From Rhizobiaceae bacterium (GTDB lineage Bacteria > Pseudomonadota > Alphaproteobacteria > Rhizobiales > Rhizobiaceae), in assembly GCA_017640615.1 (NCBI GenBank), contig JAEPQK010000002.1, forward strand, positions 248,001 through 312,000: DNA of 64,000 nt, written 5' to 3'. A program made the position numbers and the translations under genes. Position 1 is the first letter of the stretch. Each line of letters starts with the position of its first letter. Positions 18,430-28,280 of the stretch are shown piece by piece. The notes under the pieces are model-generated. The model saw nothing but the letters and a program-made list of their open reading frames with translations, was not told the DNA's origin and made no database searches.

Positions 18430-19962
18430 ATGGACACTCCCACTCCAGTCTCCCGCAAAACCCGTCGCTCGCGCCTTCTGGCGGCTGCCGCATCGCTGGC
18501 GATAGCCGGCGCAATTGGCTTCGGCGCTGCAACCAGCGGCACGAGCCCGGTCCTGGCCGAGGCGGTCAGGGTAGAATCGAACCAGCAGATCACCGGCTTT
18601 GCCGATGTCGTGGAGCGCGTTTCGCCTGCGGTGGTCAGCGTGCGCGTTTCGGCCCGTATGGCGCCGGCATCCGACAACGGTCAGGGTGGTTTCTTCTTCG
18701 ACTTCCCCGGCTTTGAAGACCTCCCCAAAGACCACCCGCTGAACCGTTTCTTCCGCGAATTCCGCGGCGAGCGCGGTCCTGATGCGAACCCGCGTTTCCG
18801 CGATCGTCCGAACCGCGCGCGTCCGTCGTCACAAGGTTCCGGGTTCTTCATTTCCGAGGACGGTTATCTCGTCACCAACAATCACGTAGTCGAAGGCGGC
18901 TCCGACTTCATCGTCGTCATGGATGATGGCACGGAGCTTTCGGCCAAGCTCGTGGGCACCGACCCGCGCACCGACCTTGCCGTTCTCAAGGTCGAGGAAG
19001 CGCGCGAATTCACCTATGTGGCCTTCGCAGACGACACCAAAGTGCGCGTCGGCGACTGGGTTGTCGCAGTCGGCAATCCCTTCGGTCTTGGTGGCACGGT
19101 AACGGCCGGCATCGTTTCGGCGCGCGGCCGCGACATTGGCGCCGGGCCCTATGACGACTTCATCCAGATCGACGCAGCCGTGAACCGCGGCAACTCCGGC
19201 GGTCCAGCCTTCAACCTGTCGGGCGAAGTGGTTGGCATCAACACGGCGATCTTCTCACCGTCGGGCGGCAATGTCGGCATCGCCTTCGCGATTCCCGCTT
19301 CTGTGGCAAAGGATGTCGTGACCGGCCTGATCGAGGACGGCACGATCGATCGCGGCTGGCTTGGCGTTCAGATCCAGGACGTGAACGCCGACATCGCCGA
19401 ATCGCTCGGTCTTGACGAAGCCAAAGGGGCGCTCGTCTCCGAGGCTCAGCCCGACAGCCCGGCACTCAATTCCGGCGTCAAGTCTGGTGACGTAATCGTT
19501 GCCGTTGACGGCAAGGATGTTGCTTCGCCGCGTGAACTCGCTCGCACGATCGGCAATCTCGATCCGGGTCAGGAAGTCGAACTCACGCTATGGCGTGACG
19601 GCAAGGCTGAGACCGTGACCGTGAAGCTTGGCGAAATGCCGGCCGCACAGCAGGTCGCCGCAGCCGAACCGCAGGCGCCGGAGAGTGGCAGCACGCTGGA
19701 AGGCTTCGGTCTGACCGTGACGCCCGCAGAGGACGGCAACGGGCTGGTGGTGACCGACGTGTCGCCCGACAGTGAAGCCGCTGCCCGGGGCATCCAGGCA
19801 GGCGACGTGATCGTGTCGGTAAACTCCAAGCAGATCAACGCAACATCTGATGTGGACGAGGCCGTTGAAGCCGCGACCGGTGCCGGTCGCAAGGCGGTTC
19901 TGTTCCAGGTGCAGCGTGACGATGCGAACCGCTTCGTCGCCCTGCCGGTTGGTCAGGGCTAG
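18430..19962 (+). CDS. degP: Periplasmic serine protease DegP/HtrA
   Basis: Catalytic triad contexts TNNHVV, DPRTDLAVLKV, AAVNRGNSGGPAF; two PDZ domains; signal peptide. Confidence 0.96.
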   Translation: MDTPTPVSRKTRRSRLLAAAASLAIAGAIGFGAATSGTSPVLAEAVRVESNQQITGFADVVERVSPAVVSVRVSARMAPASDNGQGGFFFDFPGFEDLPKDHPLNRFFREFRGERGPDANPRFRDRPNRARPSSQGSGFFISEDGYLVTNNHVVEGGSDFIVVMDDGTELSAKLVGTDPRTDLAVLKVEEAREFTYVAFADDTKVRVGDWVVAVGNPFGLGGTVTAGIVSARGRDIGAGPYDDFIQIDAAVNRGNSGGPAFNLSGEVVGINTAIFSPSGGNVGIAFAIPASVAKDVVTGLIEDGTIDRGWLGVQIQDVNADIAESLGLDEAKGALVSEAQPDSPALNSGVKSGDVIVAVDGKDVASPRELARTIGNLDPGQEVELTLWRDGKAETVTVKLGEMPAAQQVAAAEPQAPESGSTLEGFGLTVTPAEDGNGLVVTDVSPDSEAAARGIQAGDVIVSVNSKQINATSDVDEAVEAATGAGRKAVLFQVQRDDANRFVALPVGQG

Positions 19963-20067
19963 TCCCACCGAAATGCGGCTCCGGGCGGCGGTGTCAACGA
20001 CCCCCGAACCGTTCCCGGAGCCGCAGGGGAATCGGTGCGATTTTTGCCTCGTTCCGCCCGGTTCCAG

Positions 20068-20103
20068 CGGCAGCGGGTTCCCATCACCCGCTGCCGTTTT
20101 CTT
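20068..20103 (+). terminator. Rho-independent terminator after degP
   Basis: CGGCAGCGGGT-loop-ACCCGCTGCCG followed by TTTTCTT. Confidence 0.85.
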
Positions 20104-20150
20104 AGATGCCCTTGCGCGGCACATTGCAACATTTCGCTTATAGTGGCGCC

Positions 20151-20825
20151 ATGAAGATTCTGGTTATCGAAGACGACATGGAAGCGGCGGAGTATATCCG
20201 CAAGGCTTTCGATGAGGCAGGCCATATCGCAGATACGGCCGGTGACGGCGAAACCGGTTTCTCGATGGCCGAGGGTGGCGCGTATGACGTGCTCGTAGTC
20301 GACCGCATGCTGCCGCGCCGCGATGGTCTGTCAGTGATCTCGGAGCTGCGCGCGGGAGGCGACAAGACCCCGGTGCTCATCCTTTCAGCGCTGGGCGAGG
20401 TCGACGACCGCGTGACCGGCCTGCGCGCCGGCGGCGACGATTACCTCACCAAGCCCTACGCCTTCTCCGAACTTCTCGCACGGGTCGAAGCGCTCAACCG
20501 GCGCGGCGCGTCGAAGGAGGTCGAGACGCAATACAAGGTCGGAGATCTGGAGCTAGATCGCCTGGCGCATACCGTGCGCAGGGCAGGGCGCGATATCCTG
20601 CTTCAGCCACGCGAGTTTCGTCTGCTGGAGTACCTGATGCGCCACGCGGGTCAGGTCGTTACGCGCACTATGCTTCTTGAAAATGTTTGGGACTATCATT
20701 TCGACCCGCAGACCAATGTGATCGATGTGCATGTGTCGCGGCTGCGCGCCAAGATCGAGAAGGAATTCGATACGCCGGTTCTGCACACCGTGCGTGGCGC
20801 GGGCTACATGCTGAAGGGCGGCTGA
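20151..20825 (+). CDS. OmpR-family response regulator
   Basis: MKILVIEDDMEAAEYIRKAFDEAGHIADTAGDGETGF...DYLTKPYAFSELLARVEAL...HVSRLRAKIEKEFDTPVLHTVRGAGYML. Confidence 0.93.
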   Translation: MKILVIEDDMEAAEYIRKAFDEAGHIADTAGDGETGFSMAEGGAYDVLVVDRMLPRRDGLSVISELRAGGDKTPVLILSALGEVDDRVTGLRAGGDDYLTKPYAFSELLARVEALNRRGASKEVETQYKVGDLELDRLAHTVRRAGRDILLQPREFRLLEYLMRHAGQVVTRTMLLENVWDYHFDPQTNVIDVHVSRLRAKIEKEFDTPVLHTVRGAGYMLKGG

Positions 20826-22261
20826 TGCCTTCGCTGCCCGCGATCATGCGAACCACCGCCGCGCGGCTGACCGCGCTGTATCTGGTGCTGTTCGCTGCCT
20901 GCGCGGTTGCGCTCGTCGTCTATATGACCTCGCTTTCCTCGCGCATGCTGGTGGCACAGACGCGCGGCACAATCAGCGAGGAAGTCGCGGGGCTCGCTGG
21001 TGCCTATCGGCGCGGCGGCCTGCCGCATCTTGTGCGGGTCGTGGAACAGCGCGCAAGGCAGCCGGGCGCCAATCTCTATCTTATCGCCGATCCGAACGGC
21101 CGCATCCTGACCGGTAATGTCGAAAGTCTGGAGCCCGGTGTCATCGACACTGTCGGTTGGACCGAGCGGCCATTCGTTTATCGCCGCTATGGCGAGCGCT
21201 CCAACCTACTTGCCGGCGAAGGTTCGGGGCGCTCCGATGGCACGCCGCGTCACAGTGCGCTGGCAATGGTCTTCAAACTGCCGAACCAGATGCTCGTTCT
21301 GGTCGGGCGAGACCTCGTCGAACCGAAACGGTTCAACGACATCGTACAGCGGTCGATGGTTGTCGCGCTGGCGATGATGGGTTTCGGTGCGTTTCTGATC
21401 TGGTTCTTCGTCGGCCGTCGTGCGCTGAAGCGCATCGACAATCTGTCGGAAGCAAGCCGCCGCATCATGGGCGGCGACCTGAACGGCCGGCTTCCGGTCT
21501 CCGGTTCAGGCGATGAGTTCGACCGGCTGTCGGAAAACCTCAACACGATGCTCGGCCGTATCGCTCGTCTCAACGAGGGCCTGAAACAGGTCTCTGATAA
21601 TATCGCTCACGATCTGAAGACGCCGCTGACACGTTTGCGCAACCGCGCTGAGTCGGTGCTGGGCGGTAAGCGCTCTTCGCGCGAATACCGCGAAGCTCTT
21701 GAAGCAACGATCGCCGAATCCGACCAGCTCATCCGCACCTTCAACGCAATCCTGATGATTTCCCGACTTGAAGCGGGCAAATCCACGGAGGCGACGACCG
21801 ACGTCAACCTTGCGGAAACGGTGCGCGATGTGGTCGAGCTCTACGAGCCGCTCGCAGAAGATCAGGGCGTCACGCTGTCCGCGGTGGTCGATGCCGAGCC
21901 GACTATCTCCGGCAACCGCGAACTGATCGGTCAGGCACTGTCGAACATCGTCGATAACGCGATCAAATATTCGGCCAATGCGGGCGAGGCCCCGAGCGTC
22001 TCGGTTGCGCTGCAGACCGAAGGCGCCGAGGTCGTGCTCACGGTTCGCGACAATGGACTCGGCATTCCCGCCGCAGACCGCGAGCGCGCGACGGAGCGCT
22101 TCGTACGGCTTGAGGAAAGCCGCAGCATGCCGGGCGCAGGCCTTGGCCTTAGCCTCGCAAAGGCGGTGATGACATTCCATCACGGTGCGCTGATACTGGG
22201 CGATGCCAACCCCGGCCTGGAGGTCAAAATGGCGTTTCCCCGCGGCGGAAAACCGACTTGA
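20825..22261 (+). CDS. Sensor histidine kinase partner of the upstream regulator
   Basis: HAMP, NIAHDLKTPLTRLRNRAE, DNGLGIP, GAGLGLSLAKAV; start overlaps the regulator stop. Confidence 0.93.
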   Translation: MPSLPAIMRTTAARLTALYLVLFAACAVALVVYMTSLSSRMLVAQTRGTISEEVAGLAGAYRRGGLPHLVRVVEQRARQPGANLYLIADPNGRILTGNVESLEPGVIDTVGWTERPFVYRRYGERSNLLAGEGSGRSDGTPRHSALAMVFKLPNQMLVLVGRDLVEPKRFNDIVQRSMVVALAMMGFGAFLIWFFVGRRALKRIDNLSEASRRIMGGDLNGRLPVSGSGDEFDRLSENLNTMLGRIARLNEGLKQVSDNIAHDLKTPLTRLRNRAESVLGGKRSSREYREALEATIAESDQLIRTFNAILMISRLEAGKSTEATTDVNLAETVRDVVELYEPLAEDQGVTLSAVVDAEPTISGNRELIGQALSNIVDNAIKYSANAGEAPSVSVALQTEGAEVVLTVRDNGLGIPAADRERATERFVRLEESRSMPGAGLGLSLAKAVMTFHHGALILGDANPGLEVKMAFPRGGKPT

Positions 22262-25227
22262 GTTCGGCCCGCGAGAAGCAGTCCGCAGACGGCGATGCCT
22301 GGTTTGGCGTACCGCCAAAGACGCTGCGCCCGCTTCGCCCGGATATGGCGAAGGAACAGCGCGAGGACCTTGCCGAGGTCGCCGGAGAAGCCGGTGCGGA
22401 GCAACTGACGGAACTGCTGGCCGGTGCCGACCCGCTCGGCGATTTCCTGGCCGCTGTAATGGACCTCTCACCATTCCTGCGCGGCTGCCTGAAACGCGAG
22501 CCGGTCATATTGGAACGGCTGTTCGAGGCTGATATCGCGACGCGGCTGACAGCGATTGATGCCGACATTATCGCGCTCGCCGGTGCTGAGGACCTCTCGG
22601 AGGCCGACGTGATGCGCGGCCTGCGCAAGCTGAAACGCGAAGCCCATGTCTTGATCGCACTGGGCGACCTCGCTGGCGAAGCGGCAGCGCATGAAACAAC
22701 GGCACGCCTGAGCCGGCTCGCTGACAACTGTGTCAGCGCAGCCATTCGCTTCCTGCTCCGCAAGGCGCATGATGCCGGCAAGCTGCAGTTGCCCGACCCG
22801 TCCGACCCGGAGAAGGGCAGCGGCTGGATTGTGCTCGGCATGGGCAAGCTCGGCGCCTGCGAGCTGAATTTCTCTTCCGATATCGACTTGATCGTCTTTT
22901 TCGACCCAGGCCCGCCGGCCATTACTGACCGCTATGAAAGCGCGGATCATTTCGTACGTATGACGCGGCAGCTGGTGCGCATCCTGCAGGACCGCACCGA
23001 GCACGGCTATGTGTTCCGCACCGACCTCAGATTGCGGCCCGATCCTGGCTCCACGCCACTGGCGATCCCCGTTGAAGCCGCGCTTCACTACTATGAAAGT
23101 CGCGGCCAGAACTGGGAGCGCGCCGCCATGATCAAGGCGCGCGCTGTCGCGGGTGACCGCAAGGCGGGCGAGGCTTTTCTCTCCGAACTGCGCCCCTATG
23201 TGTGGCGCAAATATCTGGACTATGCGGCCATCGCCGATGTCCACTCCATCAAGCGGCAGATACACGCCCATAAGGGTTTCGGCGACATCGCCGTGCGTGG
23301 CCACAACGTCAAGCTTGGGCGCGGCGGCATTCGCGAAATCGAGTTCTTCGTTCAGACGCAGCAGCTGATCGCCGGCGGACGCTTTCCCGAACTGCGCGGT
23401 CGCGAAACGACCGCGATGCTGAAGGTACTGGCGGAGCGCGGCTGGATCAGCGATGAGGCCGCGGAGACCCTGACCAGCCAATACTGGTTTCTGCGCGGTG
23501 TCGAACACGCCATCCAGATTGTGGCAGACGAGCAGACCCACACGCTACCTGAGGACGATGAGGGCCTCGAGCGTGTCGCGCGCCTCCTGGGTTATGAAGA
23601 TGCGGGCGCATTCTCGGAGGTGTTTCGCAATGCGCTGAAACTGGTCGAAAGCCATTATGCAGCGCTTTTCGAGACCGCGCCGCAGCTTTCCTCGGGTATC
23701 GGCAATCTTGTCTTCACCGGTGAGGGTGATGACCCCGGCACGCTGGAAACGCTGTCCGAACTCGGCTTTGAACGCCCAAGCGATATCAGCCGTATCATTC
23801 GCACCTGGCACTATGGCCGCTACCGTGCCACCCAGTCGGCGGAGGCGCGCGAGAGACTGACGGAACTGACGCCGGCACTCTTACAGGCTTTTGGCGGCAC
23901 GCGCCGGGCCGATGAGGCGCTGCTGCGCTTCGACGAGTTTCTGGGCGGTCTGCCTGCAGGCATTCAGCTGTTTTCACTGCTTCATTCCAATCCGGGCCTG
24001 TTGAAGCTGGTCGCCACGATCATGGGCGCGGCGCCTCGGCTTGCGGCAATCATCACGCGCCGTCCGCATGTGTTCGATGGCTTGCTTGATCCCGCTTTGC
24101 TCTCTGAATTGCCAAGCAAGGCCTATCTCGACGAGCGCCTCACGGCCTTTCTGCAAGGTGCGACGCTTCACGAGGAAATTCTCGACCGTCTGCGCGTGTT
24201 CGCAGCCGAACAGAAATTCCTGATCGGCATGCGGCTGTTGACCGGCTCGATCGACGCCACCCGCGCCGGCAAGGCCTTTTCCGACCTTGCGGACCTGACG
24301 ATCGCCGCCGCGCTCGACGCAGTGATCGCCGAATTCGCGCTGCGTCACGGCCAGGTGGCCGGCGGACGGATCGTCGTGCTCGGCATGGGCAAGCTCGGCA
24401 GCCGAGAACTCACCGCCGGTTCCGACGTCGATCTCATCCTGCTTTACGATCATGACGCCGACGCCGAGTATTCCGACGGCGAAAAGGAGCTTGCGCCGCC
24501 GCATTATTTCGCGCGCCTCACCCAGCGCCTGATCGCGGCCGTGTCGGCGCCCACCGCCGAGGGTGTTCTTTACGAGCTCGATTTGCGCTTGCGTCCTTCC
24601 GGCAACAAGGGGCCGGTTGCAACCCATATCGATGCCTTCGGAAAATATCAGCGCGAACAGGCGGAGACCTGGGAGCACATGGCGCTCACGCGTGCCCGCA
24701 TCGTCGCCGGCGATGCCGGGCTGGCCGAGCACATCGAGGCGGAAATTGACGCCGTTCTTGCGCGCCCGCGCGATGCCGCGAAAATCCGAGCTGAGGCGCA
24801 TGAGATGCGCGCGCTGATCGCGCAGGAAAAGCCCCCGCAGGACAGTTGGGATATCAAGCTCATTGCAGGTGGGCTGATAGATCTCGAGTTTATCGCGCAG
24901 GTGGCCGCGCTGACAGGGCAGGTCGACGCCGAGCACCGCCAGCCTTCGACCGCCGAGACCCTGGCGCGGCTCAATCCTTCATATGCCGATGACGAGGTTC
25001 GCGCGGGCCTGATCGCCGCCTACGATCTCTACACAACGTTGTCGCAGATAATCAGACTATGCCTGACCGGCCCGCTGGAGCCGGACGACGTGCCACCCGG
25101 GCTGGCGGACCTGCTGCTGGCGAGCACGGATTTACCCGACATGGCGGTTCTTCAGAGCCATGTCGAAGAAACGTCGCGGAAGGTCGAATCCCATTTCGAC
25201 CGGATGCTGCGTGGGAAGAATGGCTGA
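22258..25227 (+). CDS. glnE: Bifunctional glutamine-synthetase adenylyltransferase/deadenylyltransferase GlnE
   Basis: Two nucleotidyltransferase domains: GMGKLGACELNFSSDIDLIVFFD and GMGKLGSRELTAGSDVDLILLYD; TTG start. Confidence 0.97.
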   Translation: MSSAREKQSADGDAWFGVPPKTLRPLRPDMAKEQREDLAEVAGEAGAEQLTELLAGADPLGDFLAAVMDLSPFLRGCLKREPVILERLFEADIATRLTAIDADIIALAGAEDLSEADVMRGLRKLKREAHVLIALGDLAGEAAAHETTARLSRLADNCVSAAIRFLLRKAHDAGKLQLPDPSDPEKGSGWIVLGMGKLGACELNFSSDIDLIVFFDPGPPAITDRYESADHFVRMTRQLVRILQDRTEHGYVFRTDLRLRPDPGSTPLAIPVEAALHYYESRGQNWERAAMIKARAVAGDRKAGEAFLSELRPYVWRKYLDYAAIADVHSIKRQIHAHKGFGDIAVRGHNVKLGRGGIREIEFFVQTQQLIAGGRFPELRGRETTAMLKVLAERGWISDEAAETLTSQYWFLRGVEHAIQIVADEQTHTLPEDDEGLERVARLLGYEDAGAFSEVFRNALKLVESHYAALFETAPQLSSGIGNLVFTGEGDDPGTLETLSELGFERPSDISRIIRTWHYGRYRATQSAEARERLTELTPALLQAFGGTRRADEALLRFDEFLGGLPAGIQLFSLLHSNPGLLKLVATIMGAAPRLAAIITRRPHVFDGLLDPALLSELPSKAYLDERLTAFLQGATLHEEILDRLRVFAAEQKFLIGMRLLTGSIDATRAGKAFSDLADLTIAAALDAVIAEFALRHGQVAGGRIVVLGMGKLGSRELTAGSDVDLILLYDHDADAEYSDGEKELAPPHYFARLTQRLIAAVSAPTAEGVLYELDLRLRPSGNKGPVATHIDAFGKYQREQAETWEHMALTRARIVAGDAGLAEHIEAEIDAVLARPRDAAKIRAEAHEMRALIAQEKPPQDSWDIKLIAGGLIDLEFIAQVAALTGQVDAEHRQPSTAETLARLNPSYADDEVRAGLIAAYDLYTTLSQIIRLCLTGPLEPDDVPPGLADLLLASTDLPDMAVLQSHVEETSRKVESHFDRMLRGKNG

Positions 25228-25293
25228 CGCGATGGGAAGCACGGCCAGCCTTCTCGAACTGCATCGGGGGTTTTCGATGCATGGAGAAATGAC

Positions 25294-25755
25294 ATGAAAA
25301 AATCTGTCAAACTGGCGATTGCTTTCGTCACGCTTGCCGGCATGGCCGGTTCGGTCGCCTATGCCAAGGAAGGTCCGCGCCGCGGGCATGGCAAAGGTGG
25401 GTTCCAGTTCGAGCGCGTAGATGCCGACGACAGCGGCGACATCAGCTTCGAGGAATTCGCAGCCGCGATGAGCGAACGTATCGGCTTCGCCAATGCCGAT
25501 GCCAACTCGGACGGCTCGCTGACCGTGGAGGAGATCGCCGCCGAAATGCAGCGCCAACGCGACCGGCGCCGTGCCGAACGCACGATCAGCCGCTTTGACG
25601 CCAATGATGACGGCGTTCTCTCGATGGCCGAAATCGAAAACCACCAGCGCGAGGTCTTCGCACTGATGGACCGCAACGACGATGGTGTGGTTGCACAGGA
25701 TGAGCTGCCGCGCCGCGATCGCAAGGATCGCGACCGCCGTCGTCACCGCGACTGA
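25294..25755 (+). CDS. Secreted EF-hand calcium-binding protein
   Basis: Signal peptide; loops DADDSGDISFEEF, DANSDGSLTVEEI, DANDDGVLSMAEI, DRNDDGVVAQDEL. Confidence 0.9.
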   Translation: MKKSVKLAIAFVTLAGMAGSVAYAKEGPRRGHGKGGFQFERVDADDSGDISFEEFAAAMSERIGFANADANSDGSLTVEEIAAEMQRQRDRRRAERTISRFDANDDGVLSMAEIENHQREVFALMDRNDDGVVAQDELPRRDRKDRDRRRHRD

Positions 25756-25805
25756 TCAGGAAATGCAGTGCTTCGCTCGGTCAGACCGATCGGGCGGAGT
25801 GCTTT

Positions 25806-28157
25806 TCAGGCGGCTTTCTTGGATGATTTGGCCGCCGGCGTGCTGCGCTTTTTGAGCGAAGGCAGCCGCACCGAGACGATGGTGCCCGCGCCCTCGGTCG
25901 AACGAATTTTCAGCGCGCCGCCATGCAGCTCCGCCAGCGAGCGTGAGATCGCGAGGCCCAATCCGGAACCGTCATGCGATTTGGTGAACTGGTTCTGCAC
26001 TTGCTCGAACGGCCGCCCGAGCTTGTTCAGCGCGTCTTTCGGAATACCGCAGCCATTGTCCTCGATGGTGAGCACAATTGTTTTCCCAACCGCGCGGGCG
26101 CGCAGCAGCACGCGTCCCCCTTCACCGGTAAATTTCACCGCGTTCGATAGCAGGTTGATGACGATCTGCTTGGCGGAGCGGCGATCGGCATCCAGCTTTA
26201 GTTTGCTCGACACCTGCGTATCAATGGTGATGCCCTTGTCTTCGGCCTGCAGCGCCACCACGCGTACCGTTTCCAGTATCAGCGGTCGCAGGTCGATCGC
26301 TTCGCGCTCAATGGAGAACTGGCCGGCCTCGATCTTCGACATGTCGAGGATGTCATTGATGACGCCGAGCAGATAGGAGCCGCTGGTGTTGATGTCGCGC
26401 GCATAGCCTTCATATTTCTCCGAGCCGAGCGGCCCGAACAGGCTCTGCTGCATTACCTCAGAGAAGCCGATTATGGCATTGAGCGGCGTCCGCAACTCGT
26501 GGGACATATTGGCCAGGAATTCCGACTTGGCCCGGTTGGCGGCCTCTGCGCGCTCGGTCTCGCGCATGCAATGTCTGTTGAGCTCTGCCAGCTCCGCCGC
26601 GCGCTGCTCCTCTGCTTTGCGCGCAAGGCTCAGATCGTGAATCGTCGCCATCAGCCGGCGCTCGCTGTCGACCAGCTTTTCCTGATGGAGTTTGATTTGG
26701 GTGATGTCGGTGCCGACCGAGACCGTGCTGCCGTCGCGTGTCTCAAGCTCGTTGACCTGTATCCAGCGGCCGTCAGACAGTTCGCGCTCATAAATGGAGC
26801 CGCCGCGATCGCCACTCGGATTTGGCAGTCGGCGGTCGGTCACGAATGCGGCCATCCGCTTCTCGATTTCTGCCCGCGCCACACCAGGCCGTACCTCCGA
26901 GGCCGAAAGCCCGGCATCCTGCTGAAACTTGGTGTTGCACATTACGAGATTGTCGGCGGCATCCCACAACACGAAGGATTCGGTGATGCTCTCGATAGCC
27001 GTCCGCAGCCGCATGTCGGCGGCCTCGGACCGCTGGGCGAGATCCCGCTGTTCAGTGACGTCTAGAGCAATGCCGACCAGGTGAAGCTCGGAGGCTTCCG
27101 GGTCGACCACCTGAGCCCGCGCCCGCAGCCAGATCCAGCGGCCATCGGCATGGCGCATGCGGAACACACGGTCGATCGTGTCGGTCTCGCGTGATGCGAT
27201 CTTGTTGGCGAAGTCGAACAAATTGCCGTCGGCGGGATGCATGATCTTGGCGACTTCGCCGAAGGAGAGCATGGCATCGCAGGGTTTGTAGCCAAGCATG
27301 TCGAACATCGACTGCGACCAGTACATGCGCCCGCGCGACATGTCCCAGTCCCAAAGTCCGCAGCGCCCACGCACCAGCGCCAGGTCGACGCGGTCATGCG
27401 CCTTTTCGTAGAGCCGATCGGCTTCCTGCGCTCGCGCAGCCTGACCGAAATAGGCGTAGAGAATGATCAGCAGAAGCGACGATGTCAGCACAAACAGCAT
27501 GACGTTCAGCGACACGATCTTGTGCCAGCCCGCGAGCACGGTCGAGCGCGGCACGAGTGCCAATCCGGCACCGCCGGTGCTGGAACGATCGAGCGCGGCA
27601 AACCAGATTGTGCCGCCAATGTCGACTTCGAGAACGCCCGCGCGCGCACCGAACATGAAAAGTGGTTGCGCGCCGCGCACGATCTCGTCGAGCCGCCGGC
27701 CGACCCATTGTTGACCGCCGCTATTGGCCGCGGTGATCACGAGGTCGTCGTCGGTAACCGCGATGACCTGGCCTTTGCGCTCAAGCCCTTTGCGCACCAG
27801 CTCCTCGATCAGGCCTTGACCGGTCGATGCGAGGGGAAGCGCATTCGCGCCGGACGCCGCGAGTGCCGACGAAACCGCATTGGCCGTAATGCCAAGCATC
27901 GCCTTGGAGTCGCGCTCGATGTCGTCGCGCAGCGTGGCGAGCGACAAGACCCGAGACGCGGCAACAACGATGAGAAAGATGATGATGAGGGCAGGGATCG
28001 AACGACGGAAAAGCGGCTCGGCCGCAAGCAGGCGCTTATAGGCCGGCGCCGCAATCATCTTCGCGTTGCCGGCGAGCCGAGTCTCGGCGCGCCTGGCCCC
28101 GTCCAGCAAGTCAGCAGCTATCGCAGCGGGCGCGCGCAACGCGTCCGTCTTGGCCAT
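25806..28157 (-). CDS. pleC: PAS-domain sensor histidine kinase, PleC-like
   Basis: N-terminal TM region, PAS/PAC repeats, KSEFLANMSHELRTPLNAIIGFSEVMQQSLFGPLGSEKYEGYARDI, DNGCGIPKDALNKLGRPFEQV; neighbourhood glnE/pepN as in rhizobia. Confidence 0.7.
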   Translation of the reverse strand: MAKTDALRAPAAIAADLLDGARRAETRLAGNAKMIAAPAYKRLLAAEPLFRRSIPALIIIFLIVVAASRVLSLATLRDDIERDSKAMLGITANAVSSALAASGANALPLASTGQGLIEELVRKGLERKGQVIAVTDDDLVITAANSGGQQWVGRRLDEIVRGAQPLFMFGARAGVLEVDIGGTIWFAALDRSSTGGAGLALVPRSTVLAGWHKIVSLNVMLFVLTSSLLLIILYAYFGQAARAQEADRLYEKAHDRVDLALVRGRCGLWDWDMSRGRMYWSQSMFDMLGYKPCDAMLSFGEVAKIMHPADGNLFDFANKIASRETDTIDRVFRMRHADGRWIWLRARAQVVDPEASELHLVGIALDVTEQRDLAQRSEAADMRLRTAIESITESFVLWDAADNLVMCNTKFQQDAGLSASEVRPGVARAEIEKRMAAFVTDRRLPNPSGDRGGSIYERELSDGRWIQVNELETRDGSTVSVGTDITQIKLHQEKLVDSERRLMATIHDLSLARKAEEQRAAELAELNRHCMRETERAEAANRAKSEFLANMSHELRTPLNAIIGFSEVMQQSLFGPLGSEKYEGYARDINTSGSYLLGVINDILDMSKIEAGQFSIEREAIDLRPLILETVRVVALQAEDKGITIDTQVSSKLKLDADRRSAKQIVINLLSNAVKFTGEGGRVLLRARAVGKTIVLTIEDNGCGIPKDALNKLGRPFEQVQNQFTKSHDGSGLGLAISRSLAELHGGALKIRSTEGAGTIVSVRLPSLKKRSTPAAKSSKKAA

Positions 28158-28280
28158 TCAAGGCTCTCCGCTCAATTCCCGATCCCACAGATGATTCGGT
28201 TACCCCTACGCCCGAATCGACCTTAAAGAATCAGACGCGATTCGCGCTGTCTAGCCCTGTCGGGAATTTTGTGCGTTACC

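Noticed and set aside
19976-20023. CGGCTCCGGG/CCCGGAGCCG inverted repeat after degP as a terminator
   Set aside because: 28-nt loop and no T-tract; the hairpin at 20068-20103 with TTTTCTT is the better terminator
27237-28226. 329-aa plus-strand ORF
   Set aside because: Antisense shadow of the PleC-like kinase
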